Below are positions 34,546 to 46,335 of a stretch of DNA of 64,000 bases, one piece after another. The stretch is from the NCBI RefSeq assembly GCF_002776525.5, contig NC_045453.1:35457992-35521991 (forward strand), given 5' to 3'. The stretch's first letter is position 1, and the number at the start of each line of letters is the position of its first letter. The notes under the pieces were generated by a model. It did no database searches and was not told the DNA's origin. It was given only the letters and a program-made list of their open reading frames with translations. The translations under genes were made by a program, and so were the position numbers. This stretch comes from Piliocolobus tephrosceles (lineage: Eukaryota; Chordata; Mammalia; Primates; Cercopithecidae).

Positions 34546-34742
34546 TATTTTGTTGAGGGTTTTGCATCTGTGTATCATGAGACATCTTGGTCTGCGTTTT
34601 CCTTTCTTGTAACATCCTTGGTTTTGTTAGTGGGGTAATGCCGGCCTTGTAGAGTGAGTTATAAAGTGTTCCCTCTGCTTCTATTTCCTGGAAGAGACTG
34701 TAGAGAATATCTATCATCTGTTCCTTCAATGCATGGTAGAAT

Positions 34743-35537
34743 TCTAAGTCAGTGTCCCTGCATGGCTCCGGGCATGCTGGTTCCCGATATGATCTCTCCG
34801 CTTCTCTTCCTTGGGCTCTCGCTCCTGGGCCTGGAGGGTCACAGTGGGCACAGGAGGCGGCTCAGGCTGAGAACCAACGGCACTAACATCGCCTAAAGGA
34901 GGTTCCCGGCTGGCAGCCTCCAGGTGCTGGAATGTTTCTCGGTGAGAAGCCACCATGGGAGTCTGTGGACTTGTCACATCACCCGCAGGCGTGGCCCCGA
35001 GGCCATGTATCCAAGCAGCAGTGCCGTGCATATTCATGTTGGCATTGGACTTGCAAATTCTGAGTGAAGTAAATGTCATCGGCAGCGTGTAGACATTCGT
35101 TCTTTCAGGAGAAGATCTGTCGGAGAAAATGCAAGCTGATTACCAGCCTAACAGAGAAATGTGCATCCCGGTCCCTGCAGGGCCACCTTGGAGGCGCCTC
35201 TGCACCTCCCAAGCACAGCTCTGGGGGGGCTGAAAATTAGTGCCAATTAGGGGGAAATGAAGCTCTTGGTCCCCTCCTGAAGGACTTGGTTGAAACTTAC
35301 TGCGCTCCTTTCTGGGGGCAAATGAGCATCTCTCGGGACAGTTGTGTTTCCCTTGGGCAGGGAGCCACTGGCAGCTCCCCAGTGGGACTTGTGCCTTCCA
35401 GTTCAGATTTCCACTTCGGAAAGGGAAGGTTCTAGAAAGTTCTAGAAAGCTCGGCTGTGGCTGACTCCTGGCTTAGGGCTCCAGCCTGTCTCACCTAGCA
35501 ATGCGGGGTGAGCCATGTGGGCTGGCTTCTGGGGACG
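34743..35537. other. Intron 1 stretch, no gene seen
   Basis: Unique-looking sequence between the antisense L1 and the purine tract. Nothing recognisable beyond the tandem word 'gttctagaaa' at about 35429. Confidence 0.5.
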
Positions 35538-35715
35538 GGGAGGAGAGAGACAGAGAGACACATGGAGAAACAGGGAGATGGAGAAGAGAGAGGGAGAGAG
35601 AAAAGGAAAGAGAGGAGAGAGGGAAAGGCAGAGAGAGAGAGACAGAGGGAGAAACACAAAGAGAGAGAGGAGGAGAGAGACACAGAGAGAGGGGAGGAGA
35701 GGGAGGGAGACGGCA
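35538..35715 (+). repeat. (GAGA)n-type purine-rich simple repeat
   Basis: About 175 bp, almost all purine on the plus strand, built from gagagaga, gggaga and gagacaca units. The reading frames across it give low-complexity Arg/Glu on this strand and Leu/Ser on the other, which are not genes. Confidence 0.9.
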
Positions 35716-35899
35716 TCCTCTCCCCCCACCCTTGCCTGGGGTCTGGCTGAGGGAGGGAAGGCTCTGCGCTGGGGAAGAGGCCTCCAGAGGGGAATAGTGA
35801 CTGATGAAGATATGATTGCTGCTTTATCTCAATAGAGGATTCGAACAGCCCCCAGGCAAGGTCGCATCTTTAATGACGGTTTTGGGTGCTGAGCCAGCC

Positions 35900-36025
35900 C
35901 AGCTTGGAGGGGGCTTCATTTCACAGATGAGGAGCCTGAGGCTGGGGGGAAGCCACTTGCTCAGATGCACACAGCTGGGGCCGGCGGCAGGTTTGCCTGA
36001 CCTCAATTCTGTGCTTCTCATCCTG
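35900..36025 (-). repeat. MIR SINE fragment
   Basis: Antisense MIR: 'cattt cacagatgaggagcctg', 'aggctggggggaagccactt', 'cacacagctggggccggcgg', then 'gacctcaattctgtgcttct'. Clear order match. Confidence 0.65.
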
Positions 36026-36529
36026 GAAGTGACCGCCTTGTCCCCTCTGCAGCCTCCTTCTCTGGCTCAGCCACGTGGGTTACTACTGAGTTCACTCTTT
36101 AGCCCTGGTGGGGGACGGGCAAGAGAGGCGGCGTGAGGGGCGGGCAGAGGCAGCAAGGCCTGGGATGAGAGCTTTTCTGGAGCCTTCTCTGGAGTGTGAG
36201 CCCCTCCTCACCAAAAAAAAATCTTGGCTCAGCTCTCGGGCTTTGATGCAGCGGGGGGTTCATGGCCAATGCAAAGGAGGCTGAGCTCTGCGTCCGGAAG
36301 GACGTGGCCCTGCTCATCTTACCCAGGCTTCATTTTGGGGCTGTCTTTTTAGATAGTTGAAAATGAGTAACTCATCCTTGACCTTGTGCAATGCCCACGC
36401 CCTCTGTCCAGGGCTGACCTGGAGGCCCTGGGTTCTCTGCTGAGCAGAGCTAGGGCCAAGACCACGCCTGGGGAGAGAGGGGTAGACACTGGTATGCCTG
36501 GCCCAGGTGACTTCCCACAAAAGCTGCAG

Positions 36530-36830
36530 GCAGCCCTGTCTAATGTGGCAGCCCTGGGCCACACGTGGCCACCGGGCATTGAGACACGGCTGGTCTGAGT
36601 GAAGATGAGCTTCGGCCTGAAATCCACACCGGGTTTTAGGGAGCTAATGCAGAAAGGCGGGTGTACAATAGCTCACTAATACCGTTGCACATTGAAATGA
36701 TATTTTGAATACATTAAATTAAATAAGATATCATATTAAAATTACCGTAACTGTTTTCTTTCCACTTTTGTAACATAGCTACTGGTACATTTAAGCCTCG
36801 CATGGCCTGCATCCTATTTCCACGGGACTG
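36530..36830. repeat. Ancient interspersed repeat, probably a non-autonomous DNA transposon
   Basis: 'acacgtggccaccgggcatt', then 'aatccacaccgggttttagg', then an AT-rich stretch with 'taaattaaataagatatcat' and 'cttttgtaacatagctactg' resembles a widespread mammalian repeat of 'acatgtggctattgagcact' type. I associate it with hAT/Charlie-group elements but am unsure of the family. Confidence 0.4.
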
Positions 36831-38654
36831 TGCTGCTCGAGTCCCTCGCCACCAACGAGAAGAAGCCCTCAGGTGGCTCGGGGCATGTCCAGAGCCTGTG
36901 CAGCCTCCCCTCGGGGTGGGGTGCCACGTGCGGGATGCCAGGTGCCGGCTGAGGCCCCATATGGAGGCTGCCCTGCGCGATGGGCAGCAACCAGCGGGAT
37001 GCCATGGTGGGCAGTGATGTGCACGCTAAAGAAAGATGCCCAGCTCCCTCTTCCCCCCGCCCGGCCACCAGCTCAGTGCCAAAACCGTGGGCAGGGGGTG
37101 TGAGGCAGCGGGCACCCTTGGGGAAATACCAGGCCTGCGGGGTCCTTGGCAGAGGAGCAGTTCTCAGCACCGGGAGGAAACTGTGCAGGATGGTCAGCCT
37201 GTCCCCACAGCAAGGGATGCTACCTGGGGCTCCCGGGTAGCCCCATTCATAGTTATTGGAATTGCTGCGATGGAGGCAGGTGGAAGAGGTAGGACTGCCA
37301 GGGAAGCAGGGGCCCCGTGGGGAGAGAGTGGGTGCCTCCTCCACTTTCCTCAAAGCCTGGCAGCCTTGCAGTGAGACTGCCGCTCTCTGCAACAAAGAGC
37401 CAGTACCACGGCGCACGCCGGAGTCTCACAGATAAGCCGATTATGTCTTTGTGACAAACACATTATTAGGAGTGAGATGAATTCCTTCTGTGGGTGGGGA
37501 TGGTTCAGAAAGAGGCATCCCAGCCCCAGGAACAGCCTCACCCCAAGGTGGCCTCAGCCTCCCCCACGCTCCCCTGGAGGCCGCTCCCTGGCTTGGGTAA
37601 CACGGGAGCCCCCCCACACACGGCGAGGTGAGCTCACCTCCTGAGGCTGGAGCGCAGGGAAGGAGGAAGGGGGCACACACAATGCCCGAGGACCAGGGAC
37701 GGGGTCTTCCCCACTGTGACCTGTGGGGCCGTGCAGGGGGCACGAGCAGCCCCCATCCCAAAAGGAAATGGGACAGGAGTTGCCGAGAACCGACCCCCTC
37801 ACCCTTCAATTCCTCACGGGTTCAGCACTTTCTCTGAGGGGGTCTGGCCTGAATCCCAAATCCACATTCTGTATTCAACTGTTCCCTTCATTACAAAGAA
37901 CACATTTCAGAGCCCAGTAATTCCCGATTAAATTTGTCAATTTTCATCCCTCGATAGAAACGAGTGTGTGGTGATTACGAAAACCAGGGTATTAGCCCAG
38001 TGGACAGTTTGTTCTGAAACTTGTCCCTTCAGGGCAGGGCCTGGATTAGGAGGCCTGAGATCTGCCTGGAGCCTGGGGTGCCCCGGGCAGGGGCGTCGTG
38101 GCTGCGGGTCCTCCGCACTTGCCCCATGTACCAGGGCGGGAGGGGTAGCCAGCCTCCTTTCCCAATCTGGGTCTGGGGCTACTGCCCTTGGCAGCTGGGG
38201 AGACCCTGGGAGCCCAGAGGCAGAGCCCCACTCCCTGTACCCTCAGGCGCAATCCCCTGAAAGACAGGTGCCACTTGGTTTTCAAAAAGGCAGGAACCAA
38301 ACCCCTCTCACGGTTCCAGAAGCTTCCCTGAGTCCCAGTTTAGATGCAGAATCTCCTCTGTGGATCACTCCAACTGGGGAACCAGGAGAGGGGGTTTGGG
38401 AGAGGAGGGAAGTGACTTCCGCCTGCGGGTGGGGCAAAGCGAGGGCTTCCAGCTATGCAGGGCGGGCCGGACCCTCCAGGAGAGCCCTTTTCCCAGAGAG
38501 GACTCTGAGGCCCTGGCCTGTGGCTCCCAGGGAACAACCTGGACCCTCAGCATAGGACCCGCAAGCCAAGACCCTCCTCTGTTTTACTGCTTCGTTTTCC
38601 ATCTGTGGCCAGGACCCAGGCCACATGCACACACCTTGCCTAGGAGTTACTTAG
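36831..38654. other. Intron 1 stretch, no gene or repeat assigned
   Basis: GC-rich unique-looking sequence. A 200-codon antisense open frame at 36814-37416 has no domain or motif that I recognise. Confidence 0.5.
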
Positions 38655-39022
38655 TGATGTGTTCAGCGGCGTCCCCACCCAAATCTCATCTTGAATTGTA
38701 ATCCCCATAATCCCCCGTGTCAAGGGCGGGACCAGGTGCAGCTGACTGGATCATGGGGGCGGTTCACCCCAGGCTGTTCTCGTGATGGTGAGTGAATCGC
38801 ATGAGATCTGATGGTTTTAGAAGCGTCTGGCGTTTGCCCTGCTCTCAACTCCCTCCGTCCTGCTGCCCTGTGAAGAAAGTGCCTGCTTCTCCCTCCACCG
38901 TGATTGTAGGTCTCCTGAGGCCTCCCCAGCCCTGCAGAACTGTGAGTCAGTTCAGCCTCTTTCCTTTCTAAGCTGCCCAGTCTCGGCAGTTCTTTAGAGC
39001 GGTGTGAAAATCGACTCAGACA
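38655..39022 (+). mobile_element. THE1/MST-type MaLR solo LTR
   Basis: Begins TGATG and ends GACA. Diagnostic blocks in order: 'cccaaatctcatcttgaatt', 'ccataatcccccgtgtcaag', 'ctggatcatgggggcggttc', 'gagatctgatggttttagaa', 'aggcctccccagccctgcag', 'tctaagctgcccagtctcgg'. The flanking pentamers cttag and ctcgg could be a decayed 5-bp target duplication. No internal gag- or pol-like sequence is adjacent, so it is a solo LTR. Confidence 0.85.
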
Positions 39023-39450
39023 CTCGGCCTGGCCCCAGTCTTTTCCGGACGGATGGTGCGATGGTCAGCCCTGTGTTCACGAGGACGGGGCCGACCCACC
39101 CCCACCTGGAGCTGGAAAGTTCGTCAGCCCCACCTGCTCCTCTACGTACTGCTGTGGCCGCGTCGGCCACCATGAGTGGTTCTGCTCAAAAGTTGAGATC
39201 CTCTGGCCCACGAAGCCACAACGACGGACTCTTTGGACCTTCCCAGAAAGCATCCACTTGCCCCACCCTGGGATGTGTGTCCAGAGGTGAAGTGGCTCCC
39301 ACTGTGCTGTCGGAGAGCCCCCGGACTCACAGCTGCGCCCCTGCTTGTCGGGCACAATGGCAGGCACGTGACCCCTGTGGGGCCACTTGTCCCACTTGCA
39401 GGGAGGGGCCGAGCATGGGACGCAGCATATCCACACCTGCACTTCAACCA

Positions 39451-39544
39451 GCCCTCGGTGGCCTTGCCCCGCTCAGGGGCTGAGGAGGGTCTGACCGGCC
39501 CTCGGTGGCCTTGCCCCGCTCAGGGACTGAGGAGAGCCTGGAGA
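39451..39544 (+). repeat. Two-copy 47-bp tandem duplication
   Basis: 'gccctcggtggccttgcccc' begins at 39451 and again at 39498, each followed by 'gctcaggg-ctgaggag'. The copies differ at only a few positions. Confidence 0.85.
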
Positions 39545-42500
39545 GAGATGCCATCCCTGCCTGGGCGCTGCGATCCTCCTTCCTTCCCACCTGCCCTCGC
39601 CCCCACATCTGCCCATCTCCAAGTCCCGCCCCAGATGCAGGCCACACCTGGGTTCCTCCCTGGCCCCAGCCCTGAGAGCAAAGCCAAAATGCAATTATGG
39701 CTGCAGCAGCCTCCTCCTTTACCTCCTGCTGCTCCTTCCCACCTCTGAGCAGCTCCAAGGCCAGGACTGATGATTTGACCCCTGTCCCCGGTCCTCCCTG
39801 CCCCCCACACACCTGCACCACCTCACACACTCTTACCTCCTTCCTCCCGGCCCACAGATACCCTTCAGCCCTGGAGCCTCTGCGTAAAGCTCCCTCTTCT
39901 GGAAAATGGCCCCTTGTCTCCCCCAGACATGCACGCTGCATGCCCCCTGGTCCTCTGTCACAGCTGCATCCCTTTCCCTGCAGTGCCCATCTGCCCAGGT
40001 CTGCCCGCCCCAGCCCCTCCTCTGCCCCTGTGCGAGGCGCCTCGGATGCCTCAGGTGCACTGTCAGGACTTGTGAAGCCTCCATGAGGCAGGCCTGGGCA
40101 CGCAGTGCACACAGAGGGTGCTGGAGGGTGCAGATGGCCGGCCTGGCTGAACCCAGGGAAAGGATAGACAAGGCAGGCGCAGCCACTGAGTTCTGGAACA
40201 TTCCAAGAAGAGTCAGGCAAACTACTCCCTGCTCAGGTCTGCAGCCCAGCTTGGGGAGAAGCCTGAAGCCGTGGGGTCGGCCTCCCAGCTGGCAGCAGTA
40301 ATAGCCTGAGCCACAGGGAGGCCGCATTTCCTAAAATGGCCTCAGCTGCCACCGTGTTCCTGCAGGGTGGAAGGACAGGCTGATGACCATGAGCAAAGCA
40401 TCAGGAAAATCTCCCAGCGAGCCTATGAGCCGTGCATCTGGCTCTCTAGAGACAGGCTTCTCCTGGAGCCAATCAGCCCTCTCTGGCTTTCACCGGCTCA
40501 TACCTTGCAAGGTGGCCACAGGCCTCAGCCGGGCCTGGGTTGGGGCCTTCAGTCATACCTGGGTGGGCAGGGAGCCCTGTGCACAGCGTCTCTTCTGCCC
40601 GTGGGGTTAGCATGGCAGGAACCCGGGCTGGAGGCTGGGAACATGCCCAGGCTCGCACTGGTCCTTCAGGTGGCTCCAGCCTTGCTGCTCTTGGCAGCAG
40701 AGATGGCGGAGGGTCTCGGTCTCAGGCCAGAGAGCTCCAAAATGGACCAGCCCATCCCTTTCCATCATGAGGAGGAGACAGGGCCAGCACGAGGAGGGAA
40801 ATAAGCTCAGGGTCGCTCAGCGGGGCCAAAATCCTGGGCTGCCTTGTTCTTGACTCTAGGATCTAGAAACGGAAAATCCGGGACTTGCCGCCTCCCTAGT
40901 GACCCGTCTTTTACACACGCATGTTTTCATGCACTGAGCCATTCATAGAACAGAAAAGCCTGCTCACCGCTGGAAAGGAAAGCCCTGCTTGGCTGTGAGG
41001 GAGACGCCTGTGGAAGCTCATGTCGTGTGGCCACGCTGGGGCCCCGTCGGGCTCTTGAGACTGAACCGGGAGAGGCTGAGAGGCTCTCCAGGACATTTCT
41101 GGGCAGCAGGCCCCCCTGGCTGTGCTTGGCCCCGGCCCCTGGGCTCTCGTGGTTCACCGAGTCTCCCGTGTCCCATGCTCTTGAATTCCCAGACTCGGCA
41201 TTTGATGGGGCGGCCCTGGGTCCCAATGCCTTTCCAGAGCACTGGCCCTTCTTCTCGGCCACACAGGGTGGAGGCTGGTGCCCTGGAATCACACAGGAGG
41301 GGCCTGGCTGAAGCACAAAGGGCGGAGATCCAGGGTTAAGCCAGAGCCTGGGGCCCCTCTGAGCCCAGGGGCTGGGCAGCTGGGGAAGCAAGGAGAGCCA
41401 CAGATATCACTGAGTCAGTCCCTCCCATGCAGGTGCTTGGGGGTGTGAGGGGCAGCCCCGGCCCTCCTCTCTCACCCCTGCAGCCTCCTCCAGTGGGTGG
41501 GGACCCCTGGCTCTGTGTCCTCCGTAATCAGACTCACCACGGCGGGGCAGAACTCATTCCATCGACACTGCTGAGATGCTGTGTACAGCCAGATGTCCAT
41601 GGGACACGGTGGCCAGCTTTGCCAGTGCGTGGCCACTGGCGCTGGGAGGGGCAGGATGTGCCTGATGCCCATATGGCTGCATGGCAGAAAGGCACACAGA
41701 ACCGTGGGGCTGGAGGTGCAGTGGCCAGTGACGGCCAGAACTGAACAGGCCAGTGGGGTGCAGGGCGTGTCCTGCACATACAGCCCGGGCATGGCTGTCC
41801 TGCAGGCAGCTGGGAACACTCGCTCTTTTCCAAATGTGTGCTCTGCAATGGAAAGTTCGGTCCTGCTGGGACTGCTGGCCCCCAGCAGCGCCACCTCGTC
41901 CCCAGCTGCAGGGCCTCCCATCTTGGTCATAGCTGGGGCTTTGCACAAACTTCCCGGAAACCCACGGCTTGCATTTGCAGGTCTCTGGGCTTTTCCTGCA
42001 TGGAGCAGAGAACTTTTCCAGATGGCGTGGCTTTTGTCAAAGGACTGGGCTCCAAAACGCTCTGTGCTAAGTGTGTTGGCCCCACTTCTAATCTGTCAGG
42101 TTAGTGCCCTGCATTCTAGAAAAGCGTAAACAAAAGCCTTAGCAAACCTGATCAAATGGGCTCATTCTTAGTCGTAGGGTGAGCGGCGGGCAGATCGTAC
42201 AAGTCGTGCAGGCCAGAAGGAAAAGGGTTGTGCTGACAGTCTGAGGGTAGAGACGAGAGCTGTGGACTCAGGCCCAGGGGAGCCCCCACCTGGCCACGGG
42301 TTTCCTCACCTGAGAAACAGGAGTGTGAGGCCCCACCAGGGATCCTTCTGCTCAGGTCCCCAGAGAGGTGGGGGCCGTGACTGGGGCCAGAATTCCACCC
42401 CTGACTCACTGCTCTGCGCAGCCTCCTGTGCTTGTCGAGAGTTTTTAAAGCCCCGTCGTTTCTTCTCAGCAGGTGCCTCGTGGGTGTGAGCATTCTCATG

Positions 42501-43489
42501 GGCTTGAAGCTGGCAGGTATTTGAAAACATGGCAGAGACCCGCAGCCTCAGCCGCTGGCTGTCACCTGTCGCTGCCTGTGATTTACTCTTGAGAAATGCT
42601 GGGGCAGCTGAAAAGCAACTCGCCAGCCCAGCACTGCCCTCAGAGTGACTGATGGGGCATACCTTCCCCAGATGTTGCTGAGGGTCCTGGGCCCCGGCCA
42701 GGCTGAGCGAGGGGAGGGCCGTTCCCAGGGCTGAGGGCACCTGCCCAGCACAGGTGGAGGAGGTGAGGATGTCAGGAAGGCTCTTTCCCTGATCCAACTG
42801 AGGCCCTCTGGGCTAAGTCAGTGGTCTCCTGGCAGCCAGGCTGTCAGCCAGGCACAGACAGGATGTGGCTTCCAGGGGCTTCTGTTCTGCCAAGTCCCCA
42901 CTCAGACAGTGGCCTCTATGGCTCCAGCAATCAGGAGGGAAAAGATTCCGACTCCCACACTCAGGGCTCCCTGCTGCCTGGAAGAGGAGAGGAGGGCACA
43001 CCTCTTGCAGAGGTGACGGGTGACTCACCTGCCCCGCTCAGAGGAGGGATTCTGCAGGTGGCCAGAGTTCTCCTGATGGGGTCCTTGCCCCCTGCTGGCT
43101 TGGGGGTCCCCACACTGGCCCCCTGCCCCACACCATGTTCCTCCAGACCCCAGGTCTGTGCGTCCCTTCAAGCATGCCTGGGCACTGTCCGTGGTACTGA
43201 AACCCTGAGGCTCCCTGGGGCTCTGGCATTCTCTTGAGCCTCTCCCAGAAATTCCAAACCAGAAGAAAAGCACAGGGACCAGAGTGGAGGAGCCATGGAC
43301 AGAGGCTGTGGGGCAGGCTCTGTCCCTGAGAGGTCAGCAAGGAGCCACAGCCTTGGACTAGATGCTCTCAAAACCCGGCAATGGCCCGCAGAAGGCATCT
43401 GCTCAGGTGAGGCACGTGCCACCAAAGCTTCACCAGTGGGGAGGAGGACCCTGCTTGTAGGATGGTCCCTGATGGAGGAAGTGAGAGCT

Positions 43490-43625
43490 CATGCTGTGGG
43501 ATCAGGCCCCTGGGTTCACAGCTGTGCCTGGGTTTATCTACAAAATGAGGCTGACAGGAGCCTCTGCCTCACAGATAAGACCTGTGTGCCTGAGGTGGTG
43601 CATGCAGAGATGTGTAGACCCCAGG
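43490..43625 (+). repeat. MIR-like SINE fragment
   Basis: 'tgggatcaggcccctgggtt', 'cagctgtgcctgggtttatc', 'tacaaaatgaggctgacagg', 'cctcacagataagacctgtg' follow MIR order with strong divergence. Confidence 0.5.
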
Positions 43626-45863
43626 ACAGTCGATGTCAGCTAGAAAGTGAAGGTTAGAGGAATTCAAACCATTATTTTTTAATATGGAGCCAAAACCTGC
43701 ACATCAGAGCTCTCTGATGAAGGTGTGGACGGGGTCGTGATGGGCCAAGTACCAGCCAGAAGCTGTGCTGTCCATTTCATCCCCTCCCCACAGTGGTCCC
43801 ACAGACACCATGGTGGCTCACGTGGCCCCTCCAGGTCATATGCCTGTCCTATCCCGGGTCCTGCCCTCAGAGACTCAGAAACCCTGGCGTTCCAGGAGGT
43901 GGTGTGTGGGCTCCTCCTCAGGCCAGGTCTGCGGTCACTGCTGACCACACGGCAATGCACGACTTTCCAGGCTCCCGTCCACCATGGGTCAGGCATGTCC
44001 CCACTGGGCAGCAAGTCCCACAGCTTTGCATTCCAGATCCCAGCAGCATCTCGAGCCGGGCCTGGTACTGCTTAGATGCCTGGGAGGGATGACCGAGGGC
44101 AGAGACTGGGGACTGAGGGACAGCACAGTATCCCAAGCTGGCCACTACCAGAACCTTCTAGAACAAGGTCACACCGCCAGTTCTTTATGCCTTCCGTCCT
44201 CTGCTCCCCAGACACCGGCTTACACAGAGTCCTAGGTCTCAGGTGTCCTGTGGGTGGCCCAGGGTGGCCACTGCTTTTCCCTGGGTCCCCCCATGGTGCC
44301 TCCTCTGAGGACAGCCACTGGTCAGAGCCTCCTGGATGACCTCACTCCTGGAAAGCACTGGGCTGTGTCACCTTAAAGATCCCTTTGCTCTCTTGGCCCT
44401 GGCACCCCACCTCTGGCATGGGGAGCAGGGACCCACCAGGGTTCCCATCCCTCTCCCCCAGTGTTTCCCCAGTTTCAGGGCTGTGAGGTGGTCACAGTGG
44501 CTTTGGTGTGGCTGTGGGGTTCCTGTTCATCCCAGGGCACCTGTCATAGGGCACATCCACAGCAGAGGCAAGTGGAATGTTCCCTGAGTTTCAGCTTTGT
44601 GTTGGTAGTTCACTGTGGGAATCTAGCTTTGGGGAAACACACCTGAGACCCGCCCAACTACCTTGCCCTCTCCCCAAATCAGCTCAGTGGGCTCCTATCC
44701 AGAGAGTCAGGCTGGGAGGGGAGCACGGAGCCGCCCCTGCTGGACACGTATCCCGGCCATCTCAGGCCCACCATTGCCTCATTGTCCCTGCCCCCAGTCC
44801 AGTCAGCCGAGTGCCCCGTGGTGTGAGTGCGTCATGACATGGTGACCAGCCCCAAAGGGTGGGCCTTTGAGTTGTTCCCCAGTCGTTGGTGTTTTGAACA
44901 AGCCTTTACTGACAGCCCTGGCACACGGCGTTTCTGAATTAACTCTGCCGTCGTTCCTGGCCTCAGCTGTGGTGGCGAAGGCAGGTCGGGGTCATGAGAA
45001 CCCTGAGGGTTGCTCCCAAGTCAGTGTTTGCTGGGTCCAGCGAGGGCCTCTCCACCTGGAGTCTGTCTGGGAGGTTAGAAGAGACTGTCCCTGAGCCTGG
45101 GCCCTGCTGGGGCTGGTCATCCGCTCAGGGAGGGGCGATCCCCTGCCAGCCCAGCAAGGCCACCCCAGCGGTCACCACCTTGGGAGGGTGTGTACAGGAG
45201 CCTCCCCTCCCACCCGCTGTCTTACAAAGCCTCTGGGTTCTGCAAAGCAAAAGTGTTTTGCACCTTCCCACTCAGCACAGGCTGGCCATGGAGCCGGTAA
45301 GCAGTGGGCCAGTCTGGGGCTGTCTCTTGATCTAAACACAATGGGATTAATTAGAGAGAAAGGCAGAATACAAAACAAGCAATCGCTCTCGAAGAGTGAG
45401 GTGAGAACGCCCTGCCTGAGGTTGAGGGGCTGAGGCCGGCTGTCTGGAGCCTGTGTCGGGAGCACCCTCCTGCTGGCTGGCTGTGCACTCACCCGTGGGC
45501 AGGCATACCGTGTGCACCCCTCCCACTCCCCACCTGGTCTCCACGGCCAAGCTCAGACCAACCACCCAGAGGCTGCAACCCCACCCAGATCCCCCTAACA
45601 CACCTGCTGTTTCATTGTCTAACCTTTCACTCAACCTCCCTCCTCCTCAACAAAATTACAAATGCAAGGGGCAGAGGCCAGGCTGTCCCTCCCATAGGCC
45701 TGGCCCCACCAGCCGTCGCCCCAGCGTGTCCCATCCCAGCCTCCCGAGTCGCAGCCCTGTGACCCCCAATTTGCTCCCTTTTCTACACCCAAGGGAGCAC
45801 AGTCAGTGCTCCGGGAACTGAGGCACCACCTCTGGGCTCACTCTTTTAGAAATGATGCTGAGG

Positions 45864-46180
45864 GGCTGGGTGCGGTGGCTCATGCCTGTAATCCCAGCAC
45901 TTTGGGAGGCTGAGGCGGGCGGATCATGAGATCAGGAGATCGAGACCATCCTGGCTAACGTGGTGAAACCCCGTCTCTACTAAAAATACAAAAAAATTAG
46001 CCAGGCGTGGCAGCTGGGCGCCTGTAGTTCCAGCTGCTGGGGAGGCTGAGGCAGGAGAATGGCGTGAATCCGGGAGGTGGAGCTTGCAGTGAGCTGAGAT
46101 CGCACCACTGCACTCCAGCCTGGGTGACAGAGCAAGACTCTGTCTCAAAAAAACATAAAAATAAATTAAAAATAAAAAAT
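45864..46180 (+). mobile_element. AluY-like SINE
   Basis: Starts 'ggctgggtgcggtggctcat'; carries 'gagatcgagaccatcctggc' and 'agaatggcgtgaatccggga', the Y-type stretches. Ends in an AT-rich tail (aaaacataaaaataaatt…) that runs straight into a second partial Alu. Confidence 0.95.
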
Positions 46181-46335
46181 TATCTGGGCGTGGTGGCACG
46201 TGCCTGTAATCCCAGCTACTTAGGAAGGCTGAGGCAGGAGAATTGCTTGAACCTGGGAGGTGGAGGTTGCGATGAGCCGAGATTGCGCCACTGCTCTCCA
46301 GCCCGGGCAACAAGAGCAAAGCTTGGTCTCACAAA
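46181..46335 (+). mobile_element. 5'-truncated Alu
   Basis: Starts inside the element at 'tatctgggcgtggtggcacg' and runs through 'gcgatgagccgagattgcgc' to 'caaagcttggtctcac'. Its A tail appears to have seeded the purine microsatellite that follows, a common origin for GAAA/GGAA repeats. Confidence 0.9.

Larger units (their letters stand above)
31568..34742 (-). mobile_element. Antisense L1 (L1M-type) interrupted by three Alus
   Basis: Left to right, the plus strand reads the L1 3' UTR ('attactatattgttacaatc', 'gatacattattaagaaaggt'), then ORF2 towards its middle ('ggataacagtcctttatcag', 'tccttcaatgcatggtagaa'). The parts are collinear once the Alus at 31883, 33015 and 33763 are removed, so it is one old insertion. 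ORF2 is broken throughout. Internal short duplications occur at 33398-33440 and 34400-34545. Confidence 0.85.
39023..45863. other. Repeat-poor stretch of intron 1
   Basis: About 6.8 kb with no Alu or L1 and only a MIR-like piece near 43.5 kb and a short 47-bp duplication near 39.45 kb. GC is fairly even. Several open frames of 130-260 codons exist on both strands, but they start at GTG or TTG, carry no domain, and overlap each other antisense, as expected of stop-poor GC-rich DNA. Confidence 0.6.

Noticed and set aside
36814..37416. 200-codon antisense open frame in intron 1
   Set aside because: No domain, no transmembrane or signal features, unsupported splice context.
38655..39022. Possible active endogenous retrovirus
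   Set aside because: Only solo MaLR LTRs are present here and at 50163 and 26000. No internal gag, pol or env sequence is visible around any of them.
39444..40220. 258-codon antisense open frame in intron 1
   Set aside because: Starts at TTG, overlaps the 47-bp duplication, shows low-complexity Gly/Ala/Pro composition and no domain. Antisense partner frames are equally long, typical of GC-rich noncoding DNA.
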